64,000 nt of DNA from Actinomycetota bacterium (GCA_014381945.1 JACNKQ010000031.1:1-64000); one strand, 5' to 3'. Counted from the stretch's first letter, positions 31,641-41,082 are shown. Numbers and translations: made by a program. Notes: generated by a model from the sequence alone, not told the origin.

Positions 31641-32941
31641 GCGGAACGGTCCTTGTACTCGGACTCGGGTTGACAGGGCGTGCCGTGGCAGAGGCGCTTG
31701 TCCGTCGGGGCGAGGACGTGCGCCCCGTGGACGATCGACCCGAAGGGGCGGTCCGGACCGCAATCTCGGACCTGGGGCTCGAGTTGGTGGCCGCCCCGGG
31801 AGTTGAGGACTGGCCAGGGCTCCTCGACGGCTGCGACCGTGTCGTGCTCAGCCCGGGAGTGCCCGATGCACATCCGATCTTCGGAGCAGCCCGGGGGGCA
31901 GGCGTGGCTCTGCTCGACGAGTCGGACCTGGCCGCCGACTGGGATGCACGTCCCCGCTGTGCGGTGACCGGCACTGACGGCAAGACCACCGTGGTGACCC
32001 TGGTCGCCCAGATGCTCGAACGTTCCGGAATCCGTGCACTGCCCGCGGGCAACAACGAGACCCCTCTTGTCGTGGCGATAGACGATGCAGAGGCCGAGGT
32101 GTTCGTGGTAGAAGCCTCCTCCTTCAGGTTGGGGCATGCGCGCTCGGTTCGCCTCGGACCCGCCGCATGGCTCAACTTTGCACCCGACCACCTCGACATC
32201 CACGCCGACCTTGCCGCCTACGAGGCCGCCAAGGCGCGGATCTGGGAATCGATCGACGACCCGGCCGATGCAGTTGCAAACCTTGCAGACCCCGTCGTCA
32301 GGTCCCATGCGCCCGTGGGGGCCACCGGATTCGGCAGTGCCGGCTCAACGTGTCGCATCGATGACGGCGAGCTGTTGCTGGAAGGACAGGTGATCTTGGC
32401 GGTAGATGAAATCTTGCGTCGGATGCCCCATGACCTGCTCAACGCGCAGGCTGCGACTGCGCTTGCCGTCAGGGCCGGAGCCTCGTCTGCGGGGTGCGCC
32501 GATGTCCTGCGTTGCTTCAGCGGCCTCCCGCACCGCATGCAGTTGCTGTGCGAGGTGGACGGCACCCGCTTCGTCGACGACAGCAAGGCGACCACACCGC
32601 ATGCCACCGTGTCGGCCCTCAACGCACTGCCTGGTGCAGTCCTCATCGCAGGTGGTCGGAACAAGGGCCTCGACCTCACCCCGCTGGGTGCCTCCGCACC
32701 CCGGGCGGTGGTGGCCATCGGCGAGGCCGCCGACGAGATCGCAGCAGCGTTCAGCGGCCGCTGCCCGGTTTCGGTAGCCGATTCGATGGAGTTGGCAGTC
32801 GCCCAGGCCTGCCGGGAGGTCGAAGAGGGCGGGGTGGTGCTGCTCTCGCCCGGCTGCAGTTCCTTCGACTGGTACTCGTCCTATATGGAGCGCGGGGACG
32901 ACTTCGCCCGCGTGGTCACGGAACTGGAGGCGACCCTATGA
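31637..32941 (+). CDS. murD: UDP-N-acetylmuramoylalanine-D-glutamate ligase
   Basis: 434 residues. N-terminal nucleotide-sugar domain opens VLVLGLGLTGRAVAEALV; the ATP-binding loop is VTGTDGKTTVVTLVA; NFAPDHLDIH and the closing DDSKATTPHAT and LLSPGCSSFDWY are the standard MurD blocks. It adds D-glutamate to UDP-MurNAc-L-Ala in the cytoplasm. The ATG overlaps mraY and the stop overlaps ftsW by 4 bases each, so the dcw chain is translationally coupled. Confidence 0.95.
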   Translation: MSGTVLVLGLGLTGRAVAEALVRRGEDVRPVDDRPEGAVRTAISDLGLELVAAPGVEDWPGLLDGCDRVVLSPGVPDAHPIFGAARGAGVALLDESDLAADWDARPRCAVTGTDGKTTVVTLVAQMLERSGIRALPAGNNETPLVVAIDDAEAEVFVVEASSFRLGHARSVRLGPAAWLNFAPDHLDIHADLAAYEAAKARIWESIDDPADAVANLADPVVRSHAPVGATGFGSAGSTCRIDDGELLLEGQVILAVDEILRRMPHDLLNAQAATALAVRAGASSAGCADVLRCFSGLPHRMQLLCEVDGTRFVDDSKATTPHATVSALNALPGAVLIAGGRNKGLDLTPLGASAPRAVVAIGEAADEIAAAFSGRCPVSVADSMELAVAQACREVEEGGVVLLSPGCSSFDWYSSYMERGDDFARVVTELEATL

Positions 32942-34119
32942 GTCCGGTGGCGACCAGGGGCAGCAGCTCCGAGGGACAGGCGGAGGCCGGAAGTGCGAAG
33001 GTCGCGAGGGGTACACGTCGGCCTCCCGGTCGCCGGTCCCTTCGCTTCGTGGTGCTTCTCGTCGTGGCTCTCATCCTGTGCCTGATGGGGGTCGTCATGG
33101 TGCTGTCTGCCTCGTCGGTCAACGACCTGCGCGCATACGGCGATGCCTGGCACCACCTGAAGCGCCAGGTGCTCTGGTTCCTGTTCGGCCTGATCGCCAT
33201 GTCGACGATGATCCGGATCGACTACCGGCGACTGCGGCCCCTGGCCGTTCCCGGCCTCTTCGGTTGCATCGTGCTGTTGGTGCTCGTCCTCATTCCCGGC
33301 CTGGGGCTGCGGACGAACGGGTCGGCCCGTTGGCTGGATCTAGGGGTGGTCTCGCTACAACCATCCGAGTTCCTCAAGCTGGCGTTGGTGCTGTACTGCG
33401 CCGACCTGTTGTCACGGAGCAGGCGTCCCCTCACGGACAAGAAGCTCACGCTGTATCCCATCGTCGGCCTGGTCGGTGTGATCGGTGTCCTCCTGATGCT
33501 GGAGCCGGACCTGGGTACCTCGATGATCGTGGGTGCCATCGCCGTGGCGATGCTCTTCTTCGCCGGCCTGCGCCTTCGGCTGCTGGCAATGCTCGTCGGG
33601 GGCGGTGCCCTCGGAGCGTTCGGCCTGACGATGAGCGCCGGCTATCGGCGGCAGCGGCTGTTGGGCATGCTCGACCCCTGGACGGATCCGCTCAACACGG
33701 GTTGGCAGACCATCCAGTCCGGAGTGGCCATCTCCAACGGCGGCCTGTTCGGGATCGGGCTGGGCGCAAGCCGCGCCAAGTGGGGTTTCCTGCCCTTCGC
33801 ACACACCGACTTCATCTACGCGATCATCGCCGAGGAGTTCGGTCTCGTCGGAGCCGGGCTGGTGATCGTGGGCTTCCTGGTCATCGGCCTTGTCGGACTG
33901 TCCACGGCGTTGCACGCCCCTGATCCGTTCGGCCAGCTCCTGGCAGCGGGGATCACCACCTGGATCATGATCCAGGCGTTCGTCAACATCGGTGCCGTAC
34001 TCGGGAGGCTTCCGATCACCGGGGTCCCGTTGCCGTTCGTCTCGTTCGGCGGCTCGGCCCTGATCGTCACGATGGGCGCATTCGGCATCCTGCTCAACAT
34101 CGCCCGCCAGACGCCGTGA
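32938..34119 (+). CDS. ftsW: FtsW, SEDS-family peptidoglycan glycosyltransferase
   Basis: 393 residues with about ten membrane helices after a basic cytoplasmic N-terminus of some 35 residues. SEDS signatures: SLQPSEFLKLALVLYCADL, MLEPDLGTSMIVGAI (catalytic Asp region), AHTDFIYAIIAEEFGLVGA and PLPFVSFGGSALIV. It polymerises septal glycan with FtsI (27273-29162). The ATG overlaps murD and the stop overlaps murG. The RodA paralogue is excluded by position and by the division-gene neighbourhood. Confidence 0.94.
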   Translation: MSPVATRGSSSEGQAEAGSAKVARGTRRPPGRRSLRFVVLLVVALILCLMGVVMVLSASSVNDLRAYGDAWHHLKRQVLWFLFGLIAMSTMIRIDYRRLRPLAVPGLFGCIVLLVLVLIPGLGLRTNGSARWLDLGVVSLQPSEFLKLALVLYCADLLSRSRRPLTDKKLTLYPIVGLVGVIGVLLMLEPDLGTSMIVGAIAVAMLFFAGLRLRLLAMLVGGGALGAFGLTMSAGYRRQRLLGMLDPWTDPLNTGWQTIQSGVAISNGGLFGIGLGASRAKWGFLPFAHTDFIYAIIAEEFGLVGAGLVIVGFLVIGLVGLSTALHAPDPFGQLLAAGITTWIMIQAFVNIGAVLGRLPITGVPLPFVSFGGSALIVTMGAFGILLNIARQTP

Positions 34120-35234
34120 CCGCACGACCACGGCGTGGGGTGGTGATCGCAGGGGGTGGAACGGCGGGACATGTACTTCCCGGACTGGCCATTGCGAACG
34201 CACTCGTGGAAAGGGGAGTGGTCGAGGCACCAGATGACGTCCTCCTCGTTGGCAGCCGACGCGGCATCGAGCGCACCCTTGTCCCAGCGGCCGGCTTCCC
34301 GCTCACCCTCCTGCCGGGACGTGGCATCCAGCGTCGCCTGGCGCTCGCAAATGTGGGCGCCGTGCTCGGGCTGGGCCTGGCATGCATGCGTGCCGTGGTG
34401 TTGCTGCTGCGTCGGCGCCCCCGGGTTGTGGTTGCGCTGGGGGGCTACGCCAGCATCCCCTGCGGGCTGGCCGCCGTTCTCCTGCGGATCCCGATCGTCG
34501 TCGCCGAGCAGAACGCAGTACCCGGGGCGGCCAATCGCCTCCTCGGCCGATTCGCCAGGGCGTGCGCCGTGCCGGCGGATGGTTCCGGGCTACCCAGGGC
34601 GGTCGTGACAGGGAACCCTGTCCGACCGGAGATCCGTGGGCGATCGTGCGGCGCCGGTCGCGAGGCAGCCCGCCGGACGCTCGGGCTCGACGATCGGCCG
34701 TTCGTCGTGGTCTTCGGCGGCTCGCTGGGGGCGCGCCGCATCAACCGGGCCGTCTTCGAGGCGATGCGGGACTGGGATGGTGTCGAGATGGTCGTCCACC
34801 ATGTCATGGGCAGCAGGGACTGGAAGGCCACCGACGTCGTTCGGCACGCTGCGGCACCCACCGTCGAGCATCGTGTCGTCGAATACGAGCACGACCTGCC
34901 CACGGTCCTCGTAGCCGCCGACCTGGTCCTTGCCAGGTCGGGAGCCACGACCGTGGCCGAACTCGGTGTGGTGGGCGTGCCCTCCCTCCTTGTGCCCCTG
35001 CCGGGGGCTCCGGACGACCACCAGACCGCCAACGCCCGCCTCCTGGCCGACGCCGGCGGGGCCCGAATCCTCGCCGATGGGGAGCTCGACGGTAGTCGGC
35101 TCCGGGTCGAGCTGGCAGAGCTCCTCGGTGACGTGGATCGCCGGCAGTCCATGGCAGAGGCTGCTGCAGGCGTGGGCATCCCGGATGCCGCCGACAGGGT
35201 CGTCGACCTGATCCTGGAGCATGCCGATGCCTGA
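34116..35234 (+). CDS. murG: UDP-GlcNAc: lipid I N-acetylglucosaminyltransferase
   Basis: 372 residues, GT-B fold, family GT28. The N-terminal glycine-rich loop is IAGGGTAGHVLPGLAIANAL, then VALGGYASIPCGLA and AEQNAVPGAANRLLG for lipid I binding, and the C-terminal donor site FGGSLGARRINRAV with LARSGATTVAELGVVG. Forms lipid II at the inner face of the membrane. The GTG start overlaps ftsW (GTGA) and the end overlaps murC by 14 bases. Confidence 0.95.
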   Translation: MTARPRRGVVIAGGGTAGHVLPGLAIANALVERGVVEAPDDVLLVGSRRGIERTLVPAAGFPLTLLPGRGIQRRLALANVGAVLGLGLACMRAVVLLLRRRPRVVVALGGYASIPCGLAAVLLRIPIVVAEQNAVPGAANRLLGRFARACAVPADGSGLPRAVVTGNPVRPEIRGRSCGAGREAARRTLGLDDRPFVVVFGGSLGARRINRAVFEAMRDWDGVEMVVHHVMGSRDWKATDVVRHAAAPTVEHRVVEYEHDLPTVLVAADLVLARSGATTVAELGVVGVPSLLVPLPGAPDDHQTANARLLADAGGARILADGELDGSRLRVELAELLGDVDRRQSMAEAAAGVGIPDAADRVVDLILEHADA

Positions 35235-36636
35235 GGGCCCGATCGACCTGTCGGTACCCCGTCGTGTTCATGTCGTCGGTGTCGGCGGCGCAGGAATGAG
35301 CGCCATTGCCGAGGTGCTTGCGGCAATGGGACACGAGGTGACGGGTTCCGACCTGAAGTCATCAACCGGCATGGATCGGCTGGAAGCACTGGGCATAACC
35401 GTGACCGTGGGCCACGCAGGGTCGAACCTCGGGCGGGCCGAGATCCTGACGCGCTCGACGGCCGTTCCGGACAGGAACCCGGAGTGCCGGGCCGCCGTAG
35501 AGGCCGGTATTCCGGTGCTGAGCCGTGCCGATGTCCTGACCGCCATCTGTGCACAGCGAAGCACCATTGCCGTCGCAGGGACCCATGGCAAGACGACGAC
35601 GGCATCGATGTTGGCCCTTGTCCTGCGTCAGGCCGGGGTTCGGCCGTCGTTCATCATCGGTGGCGACGTGAACGAGATCGGCACCGGTGCCGCCTGGGAC
35701 AGCGGCGACCTCATGGTCGTCGAGGCCGACGAGAGCGACGGGACCTTCGTTCGGCTGCCCCGTACCGCAGCCGTAGTGACCAACGTCGAACCCGACCACC
35801 TCGACCACCATGGGGGCTACGGGGACCTCCTGGCAGAGTTCTCACGCTTCGTCCAGGAGACCGACGGCCCCGTGGTCGTCGGGGTCGACGACCCGGACGG
35901 AGCGCGGCTGGTCGCCGAGTTCACCGGCGCAGGTACAGGTACGGGTGCAGGCGTATGTGTAGGCGTTGGGACGGAGCGAGGAGCCGACTGGGGGATCACC
36001 GAGGTCGAAGAGTCGTGGGCGGGGGTTCGCTTCGCCCTCCTGACGCCCGGCGGAGGCCGGATTCCCCTTTCCCTCCCGGTGCCCGGCCTGCACAACGCAC
36101 GAAACGCCGCCAGTGCCGCCGTCATCGCCATGCTCGTGGGGATTGCGCCCGATGCGATCGCCGAGGGCCTCGGGAACTTCGGTGGCGTGGCCCGGCGCTT
36201 CGAGCATCGCGGCACCTCCGGCGGCGTCGAGTTCGTGGACGACTACGCCCACCTTCCGACCGAAGTCAGCGCGACCATCGCAGCGGCGTCCAGTGGAACA
36301 TGGCGCCGCCTGGTGGCTGTGTTCCAGCCCCACCGGTACAGCCGAACCGAGGCCCTCTGGTCGGACTTCGGCGGTTCGTTCGAGGGGGCCGACAGGGTCT
36401 ACATCACAGATGTGTATCCGGCGGGGGAGGCACCACGTCCGGGTGTCTCCGGGCAACTCATCGTCGATGCGATCCAGCGGTCGTCACCGGGCATCGACGT
36501 CCACTACGTTCCGCGTCGCGAAGACCTTGTCGAGGCACTCGCAGGGGAACTGGAGGCTGGCGACCTGTGCCTCACGATGGGAGCAGGCGACCTGACCTCT
36601 GTGCCGGACGAGGTCAGGGGGCGACTCGATGCCTGA
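35221..36636 (+). CDS. murC: UDP-N-acetylmuramate-L-alanine ligase
   Basis: 471 residues. N-terminal GVGGAGMSAIAEVLAAMGHE, ATP loop VAGTHGKTTTASMLALV, central EADESDGTF and NVEPDHLDHHGG, and C-terminal DDYAHLPTEVSATIAA. It starts the peptide stem by adding L-alanine to UDP-MurNAc. Two start choices exist, ATG 35221 or 35227; both overlap murG. A Gly/Thr/Val-rich insertion (GAGTGTGAGVCVGVGTERG) in the central domain around residues 238-256 is not part of the family core and comes from a simple-sequence DNA stretch. The stop overlaps murB by 8 bases. Confidence 0.95.
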   Translation: MPMPEGPIDLSVPRRVHVVGVGGAGMSAIAEVLAAMGHEVTGSDLKSSTGMDRLEALGITVTVGHAGSNLGRAEILTRSTAVPDRNPECRAAVEAGIPVLSRADVLTAICAQRSTIAVAGTHGKTTTASMLALVLRQAGVRPSFIIGGDVNEIGTGAAWDSGDLMVVEADESDGTFVRLPRTAAVVTNVEPDHLDHHGGYGDLLAEFSRFVQETDGPVVVGVDDPDGARLVAEFTGAGTGTGAGVCVGVGTERGADWGITEVEESWAGVRFALLTPGGGRIPLSLPVPGLHNARNAASAAVIAMLVGIAPDAIAEGLGNFGGVARRFEHRGTSGGVEFVDDYAHLPTEVSATIAAASSGTWRRLVAVFQPHRYSRTEALWSDFGGSFEGADRVYITDVYPAGEAPRPGVSGQLIVDAIQRSSPGIDVHYVPRREDLVEALAGELEAGDLCLTMGAGDLTSVPDEVRGRLDA

Positions 36637-37588
36637 CGGAGACCTTTCCGGACACCTGGACGACCTGGGCGGGTCGTTGGACGGTCTGCGCCTGGACGAG
36701 GGCTGCCGACGGTGGCATCCGATCGGTCCCATGACCACCTACCGGGTCGGGGGAGCAGCGTCCCTGTACGTCAGGCCACAGGGTCTTCCGGAGCTGGAGG
36801 CGGTGGCTGCCGTCCTGGCCGGCTCCGGTGCACCGGTCGTCGTGATCGGACGCGGATCCAATCTCCTGGTCGCCGACGGCGGCTTCGAGGGCGTGGCCGT
36901 GCAGCTCGGCGATGGATTCGAAGAGGTGCTCGTCGATGGTTCGGTCGAAGGTGGCGTGAACGTGGTTGCGGGAGGCGGCGCCAGCCTGCCCGTGGTCGCA
37001 CGCCTGACCGTGCAGTCCGGCCTGTCGGGCTTTGAATGGGCAGTCGGCGTCCCCGGCTCGATCGGTGGTGCCGTCCGTATGAACGCAGGCGGACACGGAT
37101 CCGATATGGCGGCAGTACTCGGCTGGGCCGATGTCGTCGATCTCTGCGATGGAACCACGAGGCGCCTGCAGGTGGACGAACTCGAACTCGGATACCGGCA
37201 CTCGGTCCTCACGGCGACACAGGTCGTGTCGGCAGCAGGACTGGAGTTGGGGACCGATGGTGCCATGGAGGGCGAGGCAATGTTGGCCGAGATCATCCGC
37301 TGGCGCAGGGAGAACCAGCCAGGCGGTTCGAACGCGGGATCCGTGTTCACCAATCCACCGGGTGACTCGGCCGGTCGTCTCATCGACCTGGCCGGGGCGA
37401 AGGGCCTGCGCATCGGCACGGCGCAGGTGTCGCCGAAACACGCCAACTTCATCCAGGCTGATGTCGGCGGGAGTGCCGAAGACGTGCGCCTTCTCATGCG
37501 GGAGGTTAGACAACGTGTTGCCGATGCTCACGGTGTCGTCCTGGAATCCGAGACGGTGCTGGTCGGCTTCGACACGCCCGGCCCATGA
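36629..37588 (+). CDS. murB: UDP-N-acetylenolpyruvoylglucosamine reductase
   Basis: 319 residues. FAD-binding motifs MTTYRVGGAASLYVRP and VIGRGSNLLVADGGFEG, the GVPGSIGGAVRMNAG loop, and the catalytic serine region GSNAGSVFTNP, with Glu in the C-terminal segment. It reduces enolpyruvyl-UDP-GlcNAc to UDP-MurNAc using NADPH. It overlaps murC by 8 bases and ftsQ by 4. The N-terminus has a short acidic extension (about 25 residues) before the conserved core. Confidence 0.95.
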   Translation: MPDGDLSGHLDDLGGSLDGLRLDEGCRRWHPIGPMTTYRVGGAASLYVRPQGLPELEAVAAVLAGSGAPVVVIGRGSNLLVADGGFEGVAVQLGDGFEEVLVDGSVEGGVNVVAGGGASLPVVARLTVQSGLSGFEWAVGVPGSIGGAVRMNAGGHGSDMAAVLGWADVVDLCDGTTRRLQVDELELGYRHSVLTATQVVSAAGLELGTDGAMEGEAMLAEIIRWRRENQPGGSNAGSVFTNPPGDSAGRLIDLAGAKGLRIGTAQVSPKHANFIQADVGGSAEDVRLLMREVRQRVADAHGVVLESETVLVGFDTPGP

Positions 37589-38328
37589 GCGACCACGACG
37601 ATGCGCCGACCCGGGGCCCCCTCAGGCGCTTCTGGTGGTTGTGGGTGCCGGTCGGGCTGCTGCTGCTCGGAGCCCTCGCCTATGCATCGACCCGGTCCGC
37701 ACTCCTCGACATCGACAGCATCGTGGTGGAGGGGGCCGGCGTCAGGGTCCCCGAGCAGGCTGTCCGAGAGGCTGCGGCAATAGAGGTCGGCCTGGCATTG
37801 ATGGACCTGGACCTCGATGCTGTTGACGGTCGGCTCACGGCTCTGCCGTGGGTGGCAGAGGCGACGGTGCGACGTGAGTGGTCGGGAACCGTGTACCTGC
37901 GGATACTTGAACGGACGGCTGCGGTCGTGGCGGTCGACCCGGTGGGAGCGCAGGTGCTGCTGGACGCAGTCGGGGCGGTTCTGGAGGAGGTCGATCCGGC
38001 ATCAGCCGCCGATCCGGATCTGCCGCACATCCGTGTGGACGGATTCGGGCCTCCCGGCAGCCGCATCTCGGGTATCGGTCCGCTGCTCCGCGCCGCAGAG
38101 GCCGTGCCGCCGGACCTGGGTGCCTGGATCGTCGCCCTGGTGCCGACGGGGGACGGAATACGCGCCGAGTTGGTCGGCGGTGCCGTGGCAGAGTTCGGGA
38201 TCAGCGACGACTACCGGGATCAGGCCCGGGCACTGGCCACGGTGTTGACCAAGGTCGTCCTGGGCTGCCTGCGCGAGGTCGATGTCTCGATTCCGGACAA
38301 TCCGGTGGTCCGGCGCGGCGCCTGTTGA
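37585..38328 (+). CDS. ftsQ: FtsQ/DivIB cell division protein
   Basis: 247 residues, bitopic: a short cytoplasmic N-terminus, one transmembrane helix (FWWLWVPVGLLLLGALAYAS), then a POTRA domain starting about residue 40 (ALLDIDSIVVEGAGVRVPEQ) and the beta domain with LPWVAEATVRREWSGTVYL. It scaffolds the FtsQLB complex. Identity rests on topology, the POTRA pattern and the position between murB and ftsZ. The ATG overlaps murB. A 217-bp gap with its own promoter follows before ftsZ. Confidence 0.9.
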   Translation: MSDHDDAPTRGPLRRFWWLWVPVGLLLLGALAYASTRSALLDIDSIVVEGAGVRVPEQAVREAAAIEVGLALMDLDLDAVDGRLTALPWVAEATVRREWSGTVYLRILERTAAVVAVDPVGAQVLLDAVGAVLEEVDPASAADPDLPHIRVDGFGPPGSRISGIGPLLRAAEAVPPDLGAWIVALVPTGDGIRAELVGGAVAEFGISDDYRDQARALATVLTKVVLGCLREVDVSIPDNPVVRRGAC

Positions 38329-38344
38329 GGGGGACACTCCTACT

Positions 38345-38354
38345 TTGACGTCAA
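38345..38354. promoter_or_regulatory. palindrome TTGACGTCAA after ftsQ
   Basis: A perfect 10-bp palindrome 17 bases after the ftsQ stop and 29 bases before the ftsZ -35. It resembles a half of the adjacent TTGACG element and may be a regulator site or a second -35; no clear -10 follows at the right distance. Confidence 0.3.
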
Positions 38355-38382
38355 GCGGTCTCGGGTGAATTTCGGCGCCGGG

Positions 38383-38412
38383 TTGACGTTTGGTGACTAC
38401 TCCGCGTAGTCT
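38383..38412 (+). promoter_or_regulatory. ftsZ promoter (TTGACG, 18 bp, TAGTCT) with an overlapping inverted repeat
   Basis: TTGACG (38383-38388) and TAGTCT (38407-38412) with 18-bp spacing. A GACTAC-TCCGC-GTAGTC inverted repeat (38395-38411) covers the -10, an obvious operator position. RNA would start near 38419, leaving about 127 bases of leader before ftsZ. Confidence 0.6.
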
Positions 38413-38503
38413 CTCGACCACAACTAGAGGTTGAGTCTTCAAACACTGACCCTCCACTTCAGGGTGTGGGTTGGTGTTGGGAGTCGCCCGGCCTGTAACC
38501 GGA

Positions 38504-38524
38504 CCGATCCGACAACCGGATCGG
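38504..38524 (+). promoter_or_regulatory. leader hairpin before ftsZ (8-bp stem, 5-base loop)
   Basis: CCGATCCG (38504-38511), loop ACAAC, CGGATCGG (38517-38524). The hairpin ends 10 bases before the AGGAG ribosome-binding site of ftsZ. No T run follows, so it is not a terminator; it could modulate message stability or translation of ftsZ. Confidence 0.5.
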
Positions 38525-38545
38525 CAGAGAACACCAGGAGAAGCG

Positions 38546-39619
38546 ATGATGTCGAATCCCCAGAACTACCTGGCGGTGATCAAGGTGATCGGTGTAGGTG
38601 GCGGCGGTGTGAACGCCGTCAACCGGATGATCGAATCGGGGCTGCGGGGCGTCGAGTTCGTCGCCGTAAACACCGATGCACAGGCTCTGCTGATGAGCGA
38701 TGCCGACGCAAAGCTCGACATCGGTCGTGACCTGACCAGGGGCCTCGGCGCCGGCAGCGATCCGGACATCGGCCGCCAGGCGGCCGAGGAGCACCGTGAC
38801 GAGATCGAGCAGGTACTCGAGGGCTCCGACATGGTCTTCGTGACCGCCGGCGAGGGCGGCGGAACCGGAACCGGCGCCGCTCCCGTCATCGCCGAACTGG
38901 CCAAGTCGCTCGGAGCGCTGACCATCGCCGTGGTGACACGCCCCTTCGGCTTCGAGGGTCGCCGCCGTGCCGTTCAGGCAGAGAACGGCATCGTGAACCT
39001 CAAGGAGAAGGTCGACGCCCAGATCGTCATCCCCAACGACCGGCTCCTCACCGTGTCGAGCGAGAAGACGGCGATGCTGAACGCCTTCGAGATGGCCGAC
39101 GAGGTTCTGCTCCAGGGAGTGCAGGGCATTACGAACCTGATCACCACGCCCGGTCTCATCAACACCGACTTCGCCGACGTGAAGATGGTTCTCGAGGACG
39201 CCGGCTCAGCGCTGATGGGCGTGGGCCAGGCCACCGGCGAGAGCCGGGCTCTCAACGCAGCCCGGAACGCCATCTCCAGCCCGCTGCTGGAGGCATCCAT
39301 CGAGGGCGCACGTGGCATCCTCCTCAACATCTCCGGTCCGAGCGACCTGGGCCTGTTCGAGGTCAACGAGGCCGCCGAGGTGATCCACGGCGTCGCCCAC
39401 CCCGACGCCAACATCATCTTCGGCACCGTCGTGGACGACGAGATGGACAACGACGTCCGGGTCACGGTCATAGCCGCAGGCTTCGACCGTTGGGACGGCG
39501 AGCGTCCGGCCTCGCGCACCCATGTAACTGCCACCACCTCCGACCCCCGTACACCGGACAGCGACCCGTTCGCCGTCGGGGACGACGACGAGCTCGACGT
39601 TCCGAGCTTCCTGAAGTAG
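38546..39619 (+). CDS. ftsZ: cell division protein FtsZ
   Basis: 357 residues, tubulin-like GTPase that forms the division ring. The N-terminal core starts [20 protein letters not shown]; the tubulin signature is [19 protein letters not shown]; the T7 loop contains [12 protein letters not shown] short linker (about residues 320-345) leads to the C-terminal conserved [11 protein letters not shown], the peptide bound by SepF in Actinobacteria; sepF lies nearby (41096-41596). AGGAG precedes the ATG at 38546 by 5 bases; a second ATG follows directly. It has its own promoter in the 217-bp gap after ftsQ. FtsA is absent, as in other Actinobacteria. Confidence 0.97.
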   Translation: MMSNPQNYLAVIKVIGVGGGGVNAVNRMIESGLRGVEFVAVNTDAQALLMSDADAKLDIGRDLTRGLGAGSDPDIGRQAAEEHRDEIEQVLEGSDMVFVTAGEGGGTGTGAAPVIAELAKSLGALTIAVVTRPFGFEGRRRAVQAENGIVNLKEKVDAQIVIPNDRLLTVSSEKTAMLNAFEMADEVLLQGVQGITNLITTPGLINTDFADVKMVLEDAGSALMGVGQATGESRALNAARNAISSPLLEASIEGARGILLNISGPSDLGLFEVNEAAEVIHGVAHPDANIIFGTVVDDEMDNDVRVTVIAAGFDRWDGERPASRTHVTATTSDPRTPDSDPFAVGDDDELDVPSFLK

Positions 39620-39664
39620 GGACCTCCCGCGCCAGCCGGCGTCGGCGAACCGACCGGTCCAACG

Positions 39665-40351
39665 ATGGCCCGGAACCTGTTCAGCCGACTCCGGCCGTCG
39701 GGGCGGATGGTCCGGGTGCTGGTCTCCGAGGGCATCGACGGCGATCTCGCCGTGGATGGCCCGACCGGTGCCCTCTCCCAGCGCCGCGAGGCGTTGCGGC
39801 CCGGACCGTGGACCTGGCTTCGCCAGGTCCACGGGCCCCGGGTGATCCTGGTCGAAGGACCCGGTGACGGTGCCGGATCCGAGGCTGACGCCTCGGTGAC
39901 CGCACAGACCGACACGGCGCTCAGCATTCAGGTCGCTGACTGCGCCCCCGTGGCGCTCGCCTCCCCGGGGGGACTTGCCGTGGCACACGTGGGTTGGCGA
40001 GGCCTCCAGGCGGGAGTCCTCGAGCAGGCCTCGAACCTCCTGGCGCAGGTGGCGCCCGGACCCCAGGAATCGGTTGTGGGTCCCTGCATCCGTGCCTGCT
40101 GCTACGAGTTCGGCGACTCGGACCTCGAGGCCCTCTGTGAACAGTTCGGTAACGATGTACGGGCCCTGACATCCGATGGCAGGCCTGCGCTGGACCTGCC
40201 GGAAGGTGTGCGCATCGCCCTCGAACGCTGCGGTGTGGTGGAAATCGTGTTCGACGGGGTGTGTACCGGCTGCGACCAACGGCACTGGTCGCATCGAGTG
40301 GGCGGCACGAGGCGCCGGCAGGCGATGGTGGCCTGGATGGAGGCACCATGA
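39665..40351 (+). CDS. pgeF: PgeF/YfiH peptidoglycan editing factor (multicopper polyphenol oxidase family)
   Basis: 228 residues. Family motifs: ADCAPVALASPGG, VAHVGWRGLQAGVL with conserved His, and GPCIRACCYEFG with Cys ligands, plus CTGCDQRHWSHR near the C-terminus. In E. coli YfiH hydrolyses wrongly incorporated serine-containing muropeptide precursors; other members show adenosine or purine nucleosidase activity. It is 45 bases after ftsZ and its stop overlaps yggS, in the ftsZ-pgeF-yggS-sepF order common in Actinobacteria. Confidence 0.9.
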   Translation: MARNLFSRLRPSGRMVRVLVSEGIDGDLAVDGPTGALSQRREALRPGPWTWLRQVHGPRVILVEGPGDGAGSEADASVTAQTDTALSIQVADCAPVALASPGGLAVAHVGWRGLQAGVLEQASNLLAQVAPGPQESVVGPCIRACCYEFGDSDLEALCEQFGNDVRALTSDGRPALDLPEGVRIALERCGVVEIVFDGVCTGCDQRHWSHRVGGTRRRQAMVAWMEAP

Positions 40352-41025
40352 ACGGGTCCATCGACCTGGCCGCCGCAGTGGAGCGCATCGAAGCACTCTC
40401 GGCCGACCTGGCGAAGCGGAGCTCCGGTCGTACCCGGCTGCTCCCCGTCACGAAGGCATTTCCGGTCGCAGCGGTCGAGGCCGTTCGGCGGGCCGGGCTC
40501 CAGGAGGTCGGTGAGAACTACGCCCAGGAACTTCTGGTCAAGCATGAGGACCCCGTCGGTGGCGGACCCGGGGACATGGCCTGGCACCTGATCGGCCGCC
40601 TCCAGCGCAACAAGGTCCGGCGGCTCGCCGGGATCGTGGCCCTCTGGCAGACCATCGACCGGGTCGAGTTGCTCGACGAGGTAGCCCGACGGGACCCTGC
40701 GGCGAGGGTCCTCGTCCAGGTCGACGCAGTGGGGCTTCCCGGCCGCGGGGGCTGTACCCCGGGCGAGGTCGAGGGGCTGGTCGCGCATGGCACAGACCTC
40801 GGGCTCGACGTCCGAGGCCTGATGACCGTCGGGGCTCCGGGAGAGGTCGATGCCACCCGCAGGGTGTTCACCACCGTCGCGGACCTCGCCGAACGCCTGG
40901 AGTTGCCGGAGGTCTCGATGGGAATGACCGACGACTTCGAGATCGCCATCGACTGTGGATCAACGCTGGTGCGTGTGGGTCGTGCCCTGTTCGGGGAGCG
41001 TCCCACCGCCTGGCAGCACACCTAA
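40348..41025 (+). CDS. YggS-family pyridoxal phosphate homeostasis protein
   Basis: 225 residues, PLP-binding TIM-barrel without known enzyme activity. The lysine that forms the Schiff base lies in LLPVTKAFPVAAVEAV; VGENYAQELLVKHED, WHLIGRLQRNKV and the closing VSMGMTDDFEIAI follow the family order, ending GSTLVRVGRALFGER. The protein buffers free PLP and influences amino acid pools. ATG at 40348 overlaps the pgeF stop. Position upstream of sepF is the usual actinobacterial arrangement. Confidence 0.93.
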   Translation: MNGSIDLAAAVERIEALSADLAKRSSGRTRLLPVTKAFPVAAVEAVRRAGLQEVGENYAQELLVKHEDPVGGGPGDMAWHLIGRLQRNKVRRLAGIVALWQTIDRVELLDEVARRDPAARVLVQVDAVGLPGRGGCTPGEVEGLVAHGTDLGLDVRGLMTVGAPGEVDATRRVFTTVADLAERLELPEVSMGMTDDFEIAIDCGSTLVRVGRALFGERPTAWQHT

Positions 41026-41082
41026 ACCCGGCTGCCGGTCCCGAACCTCCCGACATGCCCCCCGGCAGGGCTTCGGTGGCAG

